A stretch of DNA of 64,000 nucleotides from Nocardia jiangxiensis NBRC 101359 (GCF_000308615.1 NZ_BAGB01000054.1:233993-297992), one strand, 5' to 3'; shown: positions 35,518 to 45,073, numbered from the stretch's first letter. The notes: a model not told the origin generated them from the sequence alone. A program made the numbers and translations.

Positions 35518-35662
35518 CGGTGGTGTCACCCTCCTCGGTCGTATGCCGTTTCGAATATCGACACCGCATCGCGCCCGAACTGGTCGCTCGCCGACCGACC
35601 GGTTATCCGATGCCGCGGGTTCTACCTCAGTGATAGCCCGCCCGCCGACAAGGAGCATCGAA

Positions 35663-36451
35663 ATGGGAAAGATCGTCGTGTTCGAGAACATCACCCTCGA
35701 CGGGGTCGTCCAGGATCCGACCGGTGCGGAGGGCTTCTCCGCAACGGACTGGCGCACGGACCTCACCGTGCGCGACCGCGAAGCGTGGAACCGGCTGATC
35801 CTCGACGACGCCCGCACCGCCCAGGCACTACTGCTGGGCCGCCGCGCCTACGAGTTCTTCGCCGCCCGCTACCCCTCCCGGACCGGTCCCCTCGCCGACG
35901 CGATGAACAACCTGCCCAAGTACATCGTCACCAGCACGCTCACCGACCCCAGCTGGAACAATTCGACAATCCTGAAAGGCGAAGTCCTGGAATCCATTAC
36001 ACGACTGATCGACACGATCGACGGCGAGATCCGCGTCTACGCGAGCTCGCTGCTGGTACATACCCTGATCGAGCGGAACCTCGTCGACGAACTCCGCCTG
36101 GCGGTTTTCCCGCTGATGATGGGCGCGGGTAACCGCCTGTTGGATCGAACAGATGAACCCGGTCCGCTGACCCCGGCGCGCCTGCACCTCGCCGAGGCCC
36201 GCACGATCGGTGACAACCTCATCCACCTCACCTACCGCCGCTCGGTGACAGTGAACGGCGCCCCCGCCGAGGCGCGAGCAGACTCGAAACCTCAACAGGG
36301 GCCGATGAGTTCGCGTCAGCGCGCGACGCGGACCAGTTTCCGGTTCACGAATTCGGCGATGCCGAGCTCGGAGAGTTCCCGGCCGAAACCGGAGTTCTCG
36401 ACGCCGCCGAAGGGCAGGCTCGGGGAGTCGGCGAAGCAGGAGTTGATGTAG
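35663..36451 (+). CDS. DHFR/RibD-like reductase with a foreign C-terminal extension
   Basis: A 262-residue protein. Residues 1-197 are the dihydrofolate reductase-like RibD C-terminal domain: KIVVFENITLDGVVQDP, LLLGRRAYEFFA, YIVTSTLTDPSWNNS, EIRVYASSLLVHTLI. The family normally ends near residue 197 (LTYRRSV). Here the frame runs about 60 residues more, low-complexity and antisense to the aldehyde dehydrogenase remnant, so the natural stop was probably lost. AAGGAGC precedes ATG 35663. It is likely still active. Confidence 0.85.
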   Translation: MGKIVVFENITLDGVVQDPTGAEGFSATDWRTDLTVRDREAWNRLILDDARTAQALLLGRRAYEFFAARYPSRTGPLADAMNNLPKYIVTSTLTDPSWNNSTILKGEVLESITRLIDTIDGEIRVYASSLLVHTLIERNLVDELRLAVFPLMMGAGNRLLDRTDEPGPLTPARLHLAEARTIGDNLIHLTYRRSVTVNGAPAEARADSKPQQGPMSSRQRATRTSFRFTNSAMPSSESSRPKPEFSTPPKGRLGESAKQELM

Positions 36452-36760
36452 ACCATTCCGGCCTCCAGACGCGCGGCCACCTGCCGGGCGTGGTCGACGT
36501 CGGCGTCGAACACGTAACTGCCCAGGCCGAATCTGGTGGCGTTGGCCAGCCGGATCGCCTCGTCCTCGGTGTCCACGACGTAGAACGACAGGACCGGGCC
36601 GAACGCCTCCTGTTGGTAGAGCGGGTTGTCCTCGGCGATACCGGTGACGATCGTGGGTTCCAGGTAGAATCCGGGACGGTCGATCCGATTGCCGCCGTGG
36701 ACGATTCGCACACCCGCGGCCTCAGCATCCGCGATCTGCCCGAGCAGGCCGTCCAGGGCG
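36316..36760 (-). pseudogene. Aldehyde dehydrogenase remnant (C-terminal part only)
   Basis: About 148 codons of the ALDH C-terminus: LEPTIVTGIAEDNPLYQQEA, FGPVLSFYVVDTEDEAIRLA, LPFGGVENSGFGREL. It matches the succinate-semialdehyde/NAD-dependent group. The first two thirds, with the cofactor domain and catalytic Cys and Glu, are absent. The homology ends abruptly at about 36760, where a 5'-less regulator begins in the opposite direction. Confidence 0.85.
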
Positions 36761-37486
36761 CGATTCGAACAGGGCAACGCGCGCAACGTCTCTCGTGAGG
36801 TGCTGGACGCGATCGCCCGCGCGCTGTTGCTGTCCGAGGCCGAGCACGCCCATCTGCTGCGCCTGGCACAGCTCGGGCGAAGGCAACGTCAGCCCGAGCC
36901 GCCGCGTCCCCAGGTGCGCCCCGCGGTCCGGGAGCTGTTGACGGCGATGGAGGGCGTCCCGGCGTACGTCTGGGGCCCGCGCGCCGACGTACTGGCCTGG
37001 AATCAGACCGCATCCGCCGTCTTCGGCGACTGGGCCGCGCGCGAACCGCGTGACCGCAACTGGGCACGGATCACCTTCCTCGATCCGGCATCGCGAAAGT
37101 TGTTCTCGGACTGGGAATCCAAGGCGTACGACGTGGTCGGGCAGTTACGTCTGGGCGCGGGCCGGCACGCGGGCGACCCGCTACTCGCCGCACTGATCGG
37201 TGAGCTGTCCCTGAAGAGTGCGGACTTCCGCAGGCTGTGGGCCGCACACGACGTCAAGAAGAAGACGCACGGCGCGATGACGCTGGCACATCCGTTGGTG
37301 GGCGAACTGACCCTGCACTACGAGACGTTCGCACTCGTCGGCGATGAGGAGCAGTCGCTGTCGACCTATCACGCCGAAGCCGGGTCGGCATCCCAGGAGG
37401 CGCTGCGGCTGCTGGCGAGCTGGGGTGCGGATGCGTCGCGACCTGCCGATCTCCCCGCAGGCGAGCGGCCTGACAATCTGCGCTGA
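36761..37486 (+). pseudogene. MmyB-like regulator remnant (HTH domain missing)
   Basis: The frame enters at RFEQGNARNVSREVLDAIAR, the end of the XRE helix-turn-helix, and continues through the MmyB-like ligand domain (VPAYVWGPRADVLAWNQ, SADFRRLWAAHDV, HPLVGELTLHYETFAL) to a normal stop. The first 60 or so residues and the promoter are missing. Full proteins of this type are usually divergent from a dehydrogenase they control. Confidence 0.82.
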
Positions 37487-37880
37487 TCAGACTGTGCGAC
37501 AACCATATTCGCTCATATGCCATCGACCCGATCGACAACCCGGCGTTGATATTCGACAGTGCCGGGCGCAAGATCGACCGCATGCCCCGACTGCGGCAGC
37601 ACATACACCGCAGCCGAGACGACGGCGAGAAATATTGCGCTTCAACAGCTCTCAATGATTCGGAGGAGGCGCGCACGCCCACGCAGCGCACAGCCGATCC
37701 ACGCTGCCGTTCACCAGCATCACCGGTGCGGTGATCCGTTTCGTCCTCGCCGGTGCGACGGTTACGAAATCCACTCCGTCGAACACGGTCTCGCACGGTA
37801 GTCCTCATCGGGTTGCCGCCCAGAACATTCGGCCCGAGGTTGGCCGAAATATGGTGTAGATCAAGCAGATCGGCAAGGTT
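37487..37880. other. Gap with a possible alpha/beta-hydrolase fragment
   Basis: No intact gene. On the minus strand (about 37800 to 37665) a frame reads ETVFDGVDFVTVAPARTKRI then APVMLVNGSVDRLCAAW and stops, resembling the strand with the catalytic Asp of a hydrolase C-terminus. The remainder shows nothing coding. Confidence 0.35.
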
Positions 37881-38777
37881 TCAGTGCGTCGGCGGGATCG
37901 CGACGTCGCCGGGCAACCGCAGATCACTGCTGCGCGGGTTGTAATCGGCCTGCACCTTGTAGTACCGGCCGTCGGGTTTGTAGGCGGCGTAGAAGGTGAA
38001 GGCGTGCGCACCGTCGCCGACCAGCGGTGCGCTCCGGACGAAACGCTCCAGCACCGGATCCAGATGCACCGGAAAGGTTTCCCGGGAGAACCTGCGCGGG
38101 AAGCAGATTCGCCGCACACCCGGATCGGACCAGGAGAACGTGCGGTAGATCGTGTAGGCGTGCGCACCGAGCGCGGCCAGCTCGGCATCGCTCGCCGGAG
38201 CGAAGTCGAGTTCGCGCAGGATCGCGGCGATGTCCTCGGGCGGCAGCTGGCCGGGAGTCAGCAACTGCGAGTACAGATTCATGGTCCGGCCGACGAAATC
38301 CACTGCCACCAGCAGGAATTTCCCGCCACCCCACCGGGTGAGATGCTCGGCATTGGCCCGCACCGCCTCGGGTATCCCCGGTAGGGCCGAAATCTGCTGC
38401 AAATCCAGCATTTCGCCGAGCGCGAGCCAGACCTTCTGCACGCCGGACCCCACCGCGACGTCGACGCCGAACTGCACCGGCACCGCCTCGGCCACCGCGG
38501 CCAGCACCTGTTCGAGTGGATGCCCGGTGAACTCGAGCAGGCCCGCCTCCCGCAGCGCCACCGTCGGATCGGCCGTGAAATTCATGAACCGCACGTTGAC
38601 TTCACGCTCGCCGACCGGCTCGGTCGTGGTACGCACCGCCATCAGCGCGTCGGGCGCGATATCGGCCAGCACATCGAGTACCGGCTCCACCCGCGATACG
38701 TCATATGACGCATCGGCCAGTCGGGCGTACTCCCGCAGATCGTCTCGCAGACGTTGAGTCACAGCAGATGTCGGCAT
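37881..38777 (-). CDS. Aromatic prenyltransferase of the ABBA (NphB/CloQ) family
   Basis: A 298-residue soluble protein. The collinear landmarks of NphB-type enzymes are present: LLEFTGHPLEQVLAAVAEAV, the LPGIPEAVRANAEHLTRWG stretch, VDFVGRTMNLYSQL, YTIYRTFSWSDPGVRRICFP and DGRYYKVQADYN. These line the beta-barrel that binds a prenyl diphosphate and an aromatic acceptor. There is no DDxxD motif, as expected for the family. No PKS or phenazine genes are nearby, so the acceptor is unknown. Confidence 0.85.
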   Translation of the reverse strand: MPTSAVTQRLRDDLREYARLADASYDVSRVEPVLDVLADIAPDALMAVRTTTEPVGEREVNVRFMNFTADPTVALREAGLLEFTGHPLEQVLAAVAEAVPVQFGVDVAVGSGVQKVWLALGEMLDLQQISALPGIPEAVRANAEHLTRWGGGKFLLVAVDFVGRTMNLYSQLLTPGQLPPEDIAAILRELDFAPASDAELAALGAHAYTIYRTFSWSDPGVRRICFPRRFSRETFPVHLDPVLERFVRSAPLVGDGAHAFTFYAAYKPDGRYYKVQADYNPRSSDLRLPGDVAIPPTH

Positions 38778-38965
38778 CGGACCAGTTCACCTCGCGGACA
38801 GAGTGTGTATGTCGAGTCTCCGCACAGGATATCGCCGCCTTGCCGATCATCGGCAAGTATCGAGCATTCCGGCATGCCACGCCGCACTCGATCGGTCGCC
38901 GCCGATGACCAGGCGCCTCGCTGTCACTGTTGCGGATTCCCGCACGCGGACAACAGATTCGGCAA

Positions 38966-39781
38966 TCACGCCCCGCCGTACCGGACAGCGGCCACGGCCC
39001 CGCCGTCGACCAGGAGGTCGGTTCCGGTGATGAAGGAGGCATCGGGGCCGAGCAGGAATGCCGCGGCCGCCGCGATATCGCCCGCGGTGCCCTGCCGCCC
39101 GGTTCCCGACGCCTCGACCATCGCACGCATCCCGACGCCGGACTCCCCCGCCAGCTCGCGACGTCCCATCACGGTGCTGATGACGCCCGGACTGACGCTG
39201 TTGACCCGGGCACCACGCTGCCCCCAGGCCAGGCTCGCCGCCTGCACCCGGACCTGATTCGCGCGTTTGGCAACGCTGTAGGCCGCGCCCGGATTCGGCA
39301 GGCCGGCCAGGAAGGGCAGGTCGAGCAGGTCGTCCGCGGCGGTCGTCGCCAGCGCGGCCTCGGCCTCGGCGGGCAGTTGCCCGATCGCGAACGCCCCGGC
39401 CATGCTCGCGATCACCACACCGGCCCCACCCGGTGCGACGACCTTCGCGAACTCCTCGAGCACGAGGGCCACACCGACCATGTCCACCGCCAGGATGGCC
39501 GCGGTCGACGCCTGCGCCGGAGAGAGCCCGGCGGTGTGCGCCAGCGCCGTCACCGAGCCCAGTGCGGCGGCCTGTTCTGCCAGCGAGGACACCGAATCAC
39601 GCTGGGATACATCGACTTTCCGAGCGTGCACCCGATATCCGTCACCGTCCAGCGCGGCGGCGACCCGGTCGAGAACCTCCGCGTCGAAATCGGCCAGCAG
39701 CACCTGCCGCCCCGACCCGAGGCGACGCGCGACGGCCTCACCCATACCGCCGGCCCCGATCACCACCAGAACCTCGCTCAT
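38966..39781 (-). CDS. SDR-family oxidoreductase
   Basis: A 271-residue short-chain dehydrogenase. The cofactor loop is VVIGAGGMGEAVARRL (3-18), followed by AHTAG in the NAG position and the catalytic YSVAK. The C-terminus (ASFITGTDLLVDGGAVAA) is canonical. It is divergent from the TetR gene at 39856 and next to the prenyltransferase gene, so it may reduce a prenylated aromatic ketone (inference). Confidence 0.88.
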   Translation of the reverse strand: MSEVLVVIGAGGMGEAVARRLGSGRQVLLADFDAEVLDRVAAALDGDGYRVHARKVDVSQRDSVSSLAEQAAALGSVTALAHTAGLSPAQASTAAILAVDMVGVALVLEEFAKVVAPGGAGVVIASMAGAFAIGQLPAEAEAALATTAADDLLDLPFLAGLPNPGAAYSVAKRANQVRVQAASLAWGQRGARVNSVSPGVISTVMGRRELAGESGVGMRAMVEASGTGRQGTAGDIAAAAAFLLGPDASFITGTDLLVDGGAVAAVRYGGA

Positions 39782-39855
39782 CGCACTCCCTACTTAAATA
39801 CAATACGAATCGTCTCGCTTTCAGCGGAGAGTACACGCCTCGTACGCTGACGGCC

Positions 39856-40452
39856 ATGACCCAGTCCCGCCGCGGCCCCAAACGCAACGAGGCGTCCCGT
39901 CGGGCAATCCTCGAAGCGACCCGCGACATCCTGCGCACCGACAGCTACGACCGACTCTCGCTGGACGGCATCGCCCGACGGGCCGGGGTCGGCAAACAGA
40001 CGATCTACCGCTGGTGGTCCTCGAAGGCCGCCGTCGTGGTCGACGCGGTCCTGGACGGTTTCATCCCCACCCCGCCCCTGCCCGAACCGAGCGGATCCGA
40101 TATCGCCGAGGCGCTGCGCGAATGGCTTCTGGCATTCCGCGAGCAGATCGCCTCCCCCGTAGGCCGCACCCTCTCCCGGGCCCTCACCGGCGCGGCTGCC
40201 GTGGACGACACCGCCGCCACACGCCTGTACACCCATTTCACCGGACCGCTGCGGGAACATCTGCGCGAACGACTCGCCTCCGACGCCGAACTACGCCCCG
40301 ACGCGGACCACCTCGCCGCCGCCGACGCACTGATCGGCACCCTGATCTTCCTCACCCTCTCCCGGCAGCCCGTCGAATCCGATCACCTCGACGGACTGCT
40401 CGACGTCGTCCTCAACGGCCTGCGCGGACCATCGGACGATTCCGCCGAGTAG
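39856..40452 (+). CDS. TetR-family transcriptional regulator
   Basis: A 198-residue protein with the helix-turn-helix SLDGIARRAGVGKQTIYRWW and a C-terminal domain of the AcrR-like TetR_C_11 type (QIASPVGRTLSRALTGA). The gene is divergent from the SDR gene, with a 74-bp AT-rich gap that must hold both promoters. It probably represses the SDR. Confidence 0.88.
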   Translation: MTQSRRGPKRNEASRRAILEATRDILRTDSYDRLSLDGIARRAGVGKQTIYRWWSSKAAVVVDAVLDGFIPTPPLPEPSGSDIAEALREWLLAFREQIASPVGRTLSRALTGAAAVDDTAATRLYTHFTGPLREHLRERLASDAELRPDADHLAAADALIGTLIFLTLSRQPVESDHLDGLLDVVLNGLRGPSDDSAE

Positions 40453-41458
40453 ATCCCCACGGCGCGTGGGGAATTCACCTCCGCGCCGGACGCTTCCCGG
40501 TACCCCTATCACGAATTGTTCACGAGCTTCTCGTCACACTTTTCACATCGATTTCACTTGGGAAATCCGGCGGTTCCCCATTTCTCCCACACGAGCCACA
40601 GCGCGGATCGATAGCAGATACGCATCGATCCGACCGCGGATCGCGGGCGAACGGTTGCTGCACGACGGCGAACGAGGCGGTTGCGCACGGCGGAAACCGC
40701 TTCCACCACACCAGCGCTCGCGCGAACGTCCACTCCGCGAACTCCGGCAACCCGCCCGGGCACATGCGGTGACCTGCGCCCGAGCGACCGCAGCCGAATC
40801 GAATTCGCCCGATGGCGAACGCCTGTCACCGTTCGCCGTGAGTCGTAAGAAAATTTGTGGCACAATACAATTCGTGACTCAGTCGGTCGAAAGCTACTCT
40901 GCGGCAAAGGCAATGCCCCCTGCCCGCACGATCGACATTTCCGCTCGCCATCGCCTGTGCGTTGTCGCGCGACCGGTCGAAACAGACCGCTCGCCCGGTC
41001 GGCGAGGACAGAACGAGCAACCGCGGCTTCGAGAGTTCGCCCCGGTGTCCATGCGATTGCCCGAGAGCTGGGAACAGTGCGCATTCGGCGCGCGCAGCCC
41101 GGCGGCCGGGTAGGAGCGCGGGGTGTACGTGAAGGTGTGTGATGCATCGAGCTTCTGACATGTGATCGCCCGGCTCCCGCCACCGGTCCCCCGCATCGTC
41201 CACGCAAATATGCGGTGAACTCCGGCGCGTCGAGACACGGCGGCGCGTACCTCGGTATGCCCAGCGGTGGCGAGCTACCGCTCGATAGGAAATCAGCAGG
41301 AGGTCATCATTGCCTGGAGTCCCCCACGAAGTCCCCGCAGGTTCGTGCTGCGAGCAAAGTTGCCGAAGGCTATGATGGGATCGTTTGATCGCACCCAGAT
41401 ATATTGCGGTCGAACAACTTTCGCGTGTCGAAGGTTGGTCGAACAGGAGTTGCAGGAC
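40453..41458. other. One-kilobase region without a recognisable gene
   Basis: Open frames here have non-native codon use and no domains. The base composition is less GC-rich than the surroundings, notably around 40845-40880 (AAGAAAATTTG...CACAATACAATTCG), flanked by TGAGTC (40840-40845) and GACTCA (40875-40880). This may be a promoter or operator. Confidence 0.35.
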
Positions 41459-41587
41459 ATGTCGCGCAGATCGGCCCGTACCGGCAGAACCGCTACGCCT
41501 CGACCACAGAGCGAACCGACCGGTCCGGAATGGTTCCGATCGCACCGCCCCACTGTAGATCCCTTCGCCATCGTCGTCCATTATTAG
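41459..41587 (+). CDS. Possible 42-residue peptide, candidate P450 substrate precursor
   Basis: ATG 41459 follows AGGAG (41445-41449) at a 9-bp spacing. The N-terminal half is Arg/Ser/Thr-rich and hydrophilic (leader-like) and the C-terminus is GPEWFRSHRPTVDPFAIVVHY, with Trp, Phe, His and a terminal Tyr. The stop is 23 bp before the P450 start. Small peptides directly upstream of P450s are known as RiPP precursors (biarylitides, atropopeptides), but this sequence matches none I know. Third-position GC is about 63%, lower than in neighbouring genes. Confidence 0.4.
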   Translation: MSRRSARTGRTATPRPQSEPTGPEWFRSHRPTVDPFAIVVHY

Positions 41588-41610
41588 GTCATCCGAGGAG
41601 CATTTTCACC

Positions 41611-42915
41611 GTGAATTCCCCACAGCCCACCAAATTTCAGCGGCCGGATGCGTCCTCGGCGGTAGATATTGGCGCTGTCGAGGAACGCGTGCCGATGCAC
41701 ACCCAGGAATTCGCGCAGAATCCGCACGGCTACTTCCAGTTCATGCGCGACTATTATGGCGATCTACCACTGATCCCGGTGTGGATAGCCGAGGGAATAC
41801 CGGCGACGCTGGTGATCAAATACGAGACGGCGAGACGAATCCTACACGATCCCGCCCATTTCTCCGCCGACCCACGTACCTGGCAGACCAAACTCCCCAC
41901 CGATCGGCGGCTGGATTTCCTGCCGATGGTGGAATGGCGGTCCAACGCACTGCGCAGCAATGGTGACAGCCCGGAGCACAAACGCTACCGCGAGGCGACG
42001 CAATACGCGCTCTCGAAAGTCAACCAGTTCGCGTTGCTGGACCAGTTGGAGTACGAGGCACACAATCTGATCAATGCGTTCTGCGCCGAGGGCGCCACGC
42101 AGGATCAACCGCTCGATCTGATCCAGCACTACGTCGCTCCGCTGACCTTCACCATGCTGAATTACATGGTCGGCTCGCCGCCGGAGATCATGGCGCGCAT
42201 CGCCAAGGCGAGCGCCGATCTGTTCGAGGGACAGGACACCGTCGAGACCAACGCCCAATTCGCCTCGGCGTTGTTGGATCTGATCACACTCCGGCGCACC
42301 GAGCCCGGCGACGACATCACCACCCGGCTGATCGCGCACGAGAGCGAACTGACCGACGAGGAGATCGCCCAGCAGTTGGTGACCTGCCTGTCGGCCGGTA
42401 CCCAGGGCCCCGCTGATCTCGCGGCCAGCACGATCAAGCTGCTGCTGACCACGCCGGTACACGAGCGGCCGCTGACCAAGACCGCGCTGAACCAGACCCT
42501 GGCCACCGACCCTCCGATGGCGAACTACCAGATCACCTATCCGCGACAGCCGATCGCGATCGACGGCGTGTGGCTGCCCGCCGACGAACCGGTGATCGTC
42601 AGCCTCATGGCCTGCTGCACCGATCCGATGATCAACAACGGCGATTACCACAGCGACGGCTGGCACGCCGGTTTCGGCTTCGGTCCGCACGAATGCCCCA
42701 ACGACGCGAAGAGCATCTCTCTCCAGATCGTTCACGGACTCATCGACTGGCTTTTCGATATTCTGCCGGAAATACAGCTCGCCGTTCCGGCCGAATCACT
42801 GGTGTGGCGTCCGGGACCGTTTGCCCACGGACTCCTGACACTGCCCGTCACATTCCCCAGAACTCCACAGATGATGCCCACGAGGCGTCCCCCGACTTCT
42901 CAGTACTCGGGCTGA
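41611..42915 (+). CDS. Cytochrome P450 lacking the ExxR motif
   Basis: A 434-residue P450. The heme loop is FGFGPHECPND with Cys362. The K-helix reads Q295-T-L-A298 before TDPPMANY, so both Glu and Arg of ExxR are missing. The I-helix reads SAGTQGPADLA instead of AGxDT. It is a paralogue of the P450 at 21743: both share PPMANxxITYPRQPI and a WLPA segment. CYP157 enzymes are known to lack ExxR. GTG 41611 follows GAGGAG. The neighbours suggest a biosynthetic role. Confidence 0.88.
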   Translation: MNSPQPTKFQRPDASSAVDIGAVEERVPMHTQEFAQNPHGYFQFMRDYYGDLPLIPVWIAEGIPATLVIKYETARRILHDPAHFSADPRTWQTKLPTDRRLDFLPMVEWRSNALRSNGDSPEHKRYREATQYALSKVNQFALLDQLEYEAHNLINAFCAEGATQDQPLDLIQHYVAPLTFTMLNYMVGSPPEIMARIAKASADLFEGQDTVETNAQFASALLDLITLRRTEPGDDITTRLIAHESELTDEEIAQQLVTCLSAGTQGPADLAASTIKLLLTTPVHERPLTKTALNQTLATDPPMANYQITYPRQPIAIDGVWLPADEPVIVSLMACCTDPMINNGDYHSDGWHAGFGFGPHECPNDAKSISLQIVHGLIDWLFDILPEIQLAVPAESLVWRPGPFAHGLLTLPVTFPRTPQMMPTRRPPTSQYSG

Positions 42916-43102
42916 GAAGAATGACGCCTCTTGAAACTACATGGAGAATATATGAGATGACCATGAATGTTTGATCGAAAGAACGCCGGGGCCACACCAG
43001 GATATGACCCCGGATGCTGGACATTCCGCGCGGGGGGTTTTGCTGTGCCATAACTCCATGGCCTGGGCGCGGAATATAATCCGTTACCAGAGTGGGTGTG
43101 CT

Positions 43103-44914
43103 ATGACAACAACAGATCTTCCCCGTCCCGCCGGTTCTGTCAATGAAACCCCTCCTCCCGTTCACGATCCACGTCTCACCGCCGAATCCGCACCCACAGT
43201 GGCCGCACTGCGCCGGGTGATCTTCGGCGAGCAGTGGCCCCTCCAGCGTCGATTCAGGGATGTCATCGCCGGACTGGGCGACGGCCCACGGACTGGACTC
43301 ATTCACTCGGACGAAGCCCTCATCGGGCCAGAACTGTTGCGACTCGCACTGTTCCGGCTGGGCCACCCCGCCCGGGAGATCGCCGCCGACCACCAACTCC
43401 GCGGCGCGCTGTGCGGTAACGCTCTCGTGGCCGCGCCGCACATGGCGCCCATCCTGACCGGACACTTCTCGTTGTCCGCCAGCGCAATCAACCGGCTGGG
43501 CAACGGATCTCGCTATCAGCAGGAGTGCCTGACCGAACTGGACTCCGCGCAGGCGATCGGTCTGCTGTGCCTGACCGAACTCGGCGGAACCAACGGCAAC
43601 GACCACAAGACCATCGCGGAGTGGGACGCCGAAACCGGTGGTTTCCGGATTTCCTCGCCCAGCGCCGAAGCCTGGAAGTTCATGCCGAACGCGGCCTCGC
43701 CGGTACCCAAGACCGCGGTCGTCACCGCGCGGCTGCTCGTCGACGGTGAAGACCAGGGCGTGCTGCCGTTCCTGTTCCGGTTACGCACATCCGAGGGTCT
43801 GGCGAAGGGGGTCGATGCGGTCACCCTGCCGGACAAATCCTCGACAGCGATGGACCACGGCATCTTCCGATTCACCGGATTATGGGTGCCGCGTGATGCG
43901 CTGCTCGGCGGCGACTGGGCCGTGATGACTCCGGACGGACGGTTCGAATGCGATGTGCCACTGCGTCATCGGTTCCACCGCGCGATCGGCGTCCTGGGCG
44001 ACGGCCGGCTGGACCTGGCCAACTGCATCATCGCGGCGGCGCGGGCGGGGCTGGCCGGACTGGTCAACTATTCGCTGCAACGTCGGCCCGGCGAGGGGAT
44101 GCTGATGGCCGACCGTGACAATGTGCAACTCGACCAGGTCTCCGCACTCGCCGCGGTCTACGCCACGAGCGTGCTGGGTCGCCGCATCCGCGACCTGCGC
44201 AGCGGACCCGATGCGGATGATCATCCGCACGCGGTGTGGTCGATGATCGCCAAACCTCTGCTCACCTACACCGGGCTCGAGGTCCTGACGATGTGCGAAC
44301 AGCGGGCCGGCGCCCAGGGGGCATTGCGTTCCAACCTCCTGGCCGACTGGATCGGCGGCACCAAGGGCGCCATCACCGCAGAGGGTGAGAACAGAATCCT
44401 GCAGGTCAAGGTCGGACGTCCCGATATCGAGTTCCTGCGACTCCCGGGCACGCCCGACCGACTGCCGTGGTACCTGGAAATGCTGATCCACCGCGAACAT
44501 CGGATCGCGACGAGTCTGCGCAACGGCTCACCCGACCCGGCCAGCTGTGCACTCGGTCCCGAATCGGCCGCGGTCGAGATGGCCGACGCGACAAGTCAAC
44601 GACTCGCCGCCACAGCGCTGTATCTGGAATGGGTCAACGGGTCGGACCCGACCGCCTGCAGACTGGCCGAGTCCGCGGCGGCGGCGTACGCATTGGAATG
44701 CATTCACTCGAACGCCGCATGGTTCATCGGTCACGAGCACATGCCGAAGGTGGCCAACGAGCTCCGCGGGTACCGCACGGTTCTGCTCGATCACCTGACA
44801 ACCATGGTCGACGGGTTCGCGCTGCCCGACCTGTCGTTCGCGCCCATCTTCTCGGAGAACTACATCGAGGCGTACCGAGAATTCACCGGTTGGAAGGATG
44901 CCGCCGCAGCCTGA
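43103..44914 (+). CDS. Acyl-CoA oxidase/dehydrogenase-family flavoprotein
   Basis: A 603-residue protein of acyl-CoA oxidase length rather than the 380 of simple dehydrogenases. FAD/substrate motifs: LLCLTELGGTNGNDHKTIAEWD, WKFMPNAASPVPKTAVVTAR and the later AGLAGLVNYSLQRR. It would form a 2,3-double bond in an acyl thioester using FAD. The base Glu is not certain. ATG 43103 has a weak GAGTGGGTG upstream. It follows the P450 gene by 187 bp on the same strand; a hairpin (CCGGGG 42986-42991/CCCCGG 43008-43013) lies between them. Confidence 0.82.
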   Translation: MTTTDLPRPAGSVNETPPPVHDPRLTAESAPTVAALRRVIFGEQWPLQRRFRDVIAGLGDGPRTGLIHSDEALIGPELLRLALFRLGHPAREIAADHQLRGALCGNALVAAPHMAPILTGHFSLSASAINRLGNGSRYQQECLTELDSAQAIGLLCLTELGGTNGNDHKTIAEWDAETGGFRISSPSAEAWKFMPNAASPVPKTAVVTARLLVDGEDQGVLPFLFRLRTSEGLAKGVDAVTLPDKSSTAMDHGIFRFTGLWVPRDALLGGDWAVMTPDGRFECDVPLRHRFHRAIGVLGDGRLDLANCIIAAARAGLAGLVNYSLQRRPGEGMLMADRDNVQLDQVSALAAVYATSVLGRRIRDLRSGPDADDHPHAVWSMIAKPLLTYTGLEVLTMCEQRAGAQGALRSNLLADWIGGTKGAITAEGENRILQVKVGRPDIEFLRLPGTPDRLPWYLEMLIHREHRIATSLRNGSPDPASCALGPESAAVEMADATSQRLAATALYLEWVNGSDPTACRLAESAAAAYALECIHSNAAWFIGHEHMPKVANELRGYRTVLLDHLTTMVDGFALPDLSFAPIFSENYIEAYREFTGWKDAAAA

Positions 44915-45073
44915 GCGCCCATCACCGCCGCCAACGTCGTCGGCGATTGATCCCCGACCCTCGTCAGGGTCGCGCCCATGCATGCGTTCTGACAGCGAAA
45001 GGTGCTCCGAGCCAAGCGGATTCGGCAGTCGTCGGTCGAATCACAACGGCCAGGGCACCTTTCGTCATGCATC

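Noticed and set aside
42921..42974. 17-codon frame just after the P450 (with TWRIYEM), a possible peptide product
   Set aside because: The purine-rich site is only one base from the ATG, codons are AT-rich and unlike the neighbours, and nothing supports translation.
42986..43013. CCGGGG/CCCCGG hairpin as a terminator between P450 and acyl-CoA oxidase genes
   Set aside because: Short stem with a 16-nt loop and no T-run; insufficient to call transcription stop, so co-transcription stays possible.
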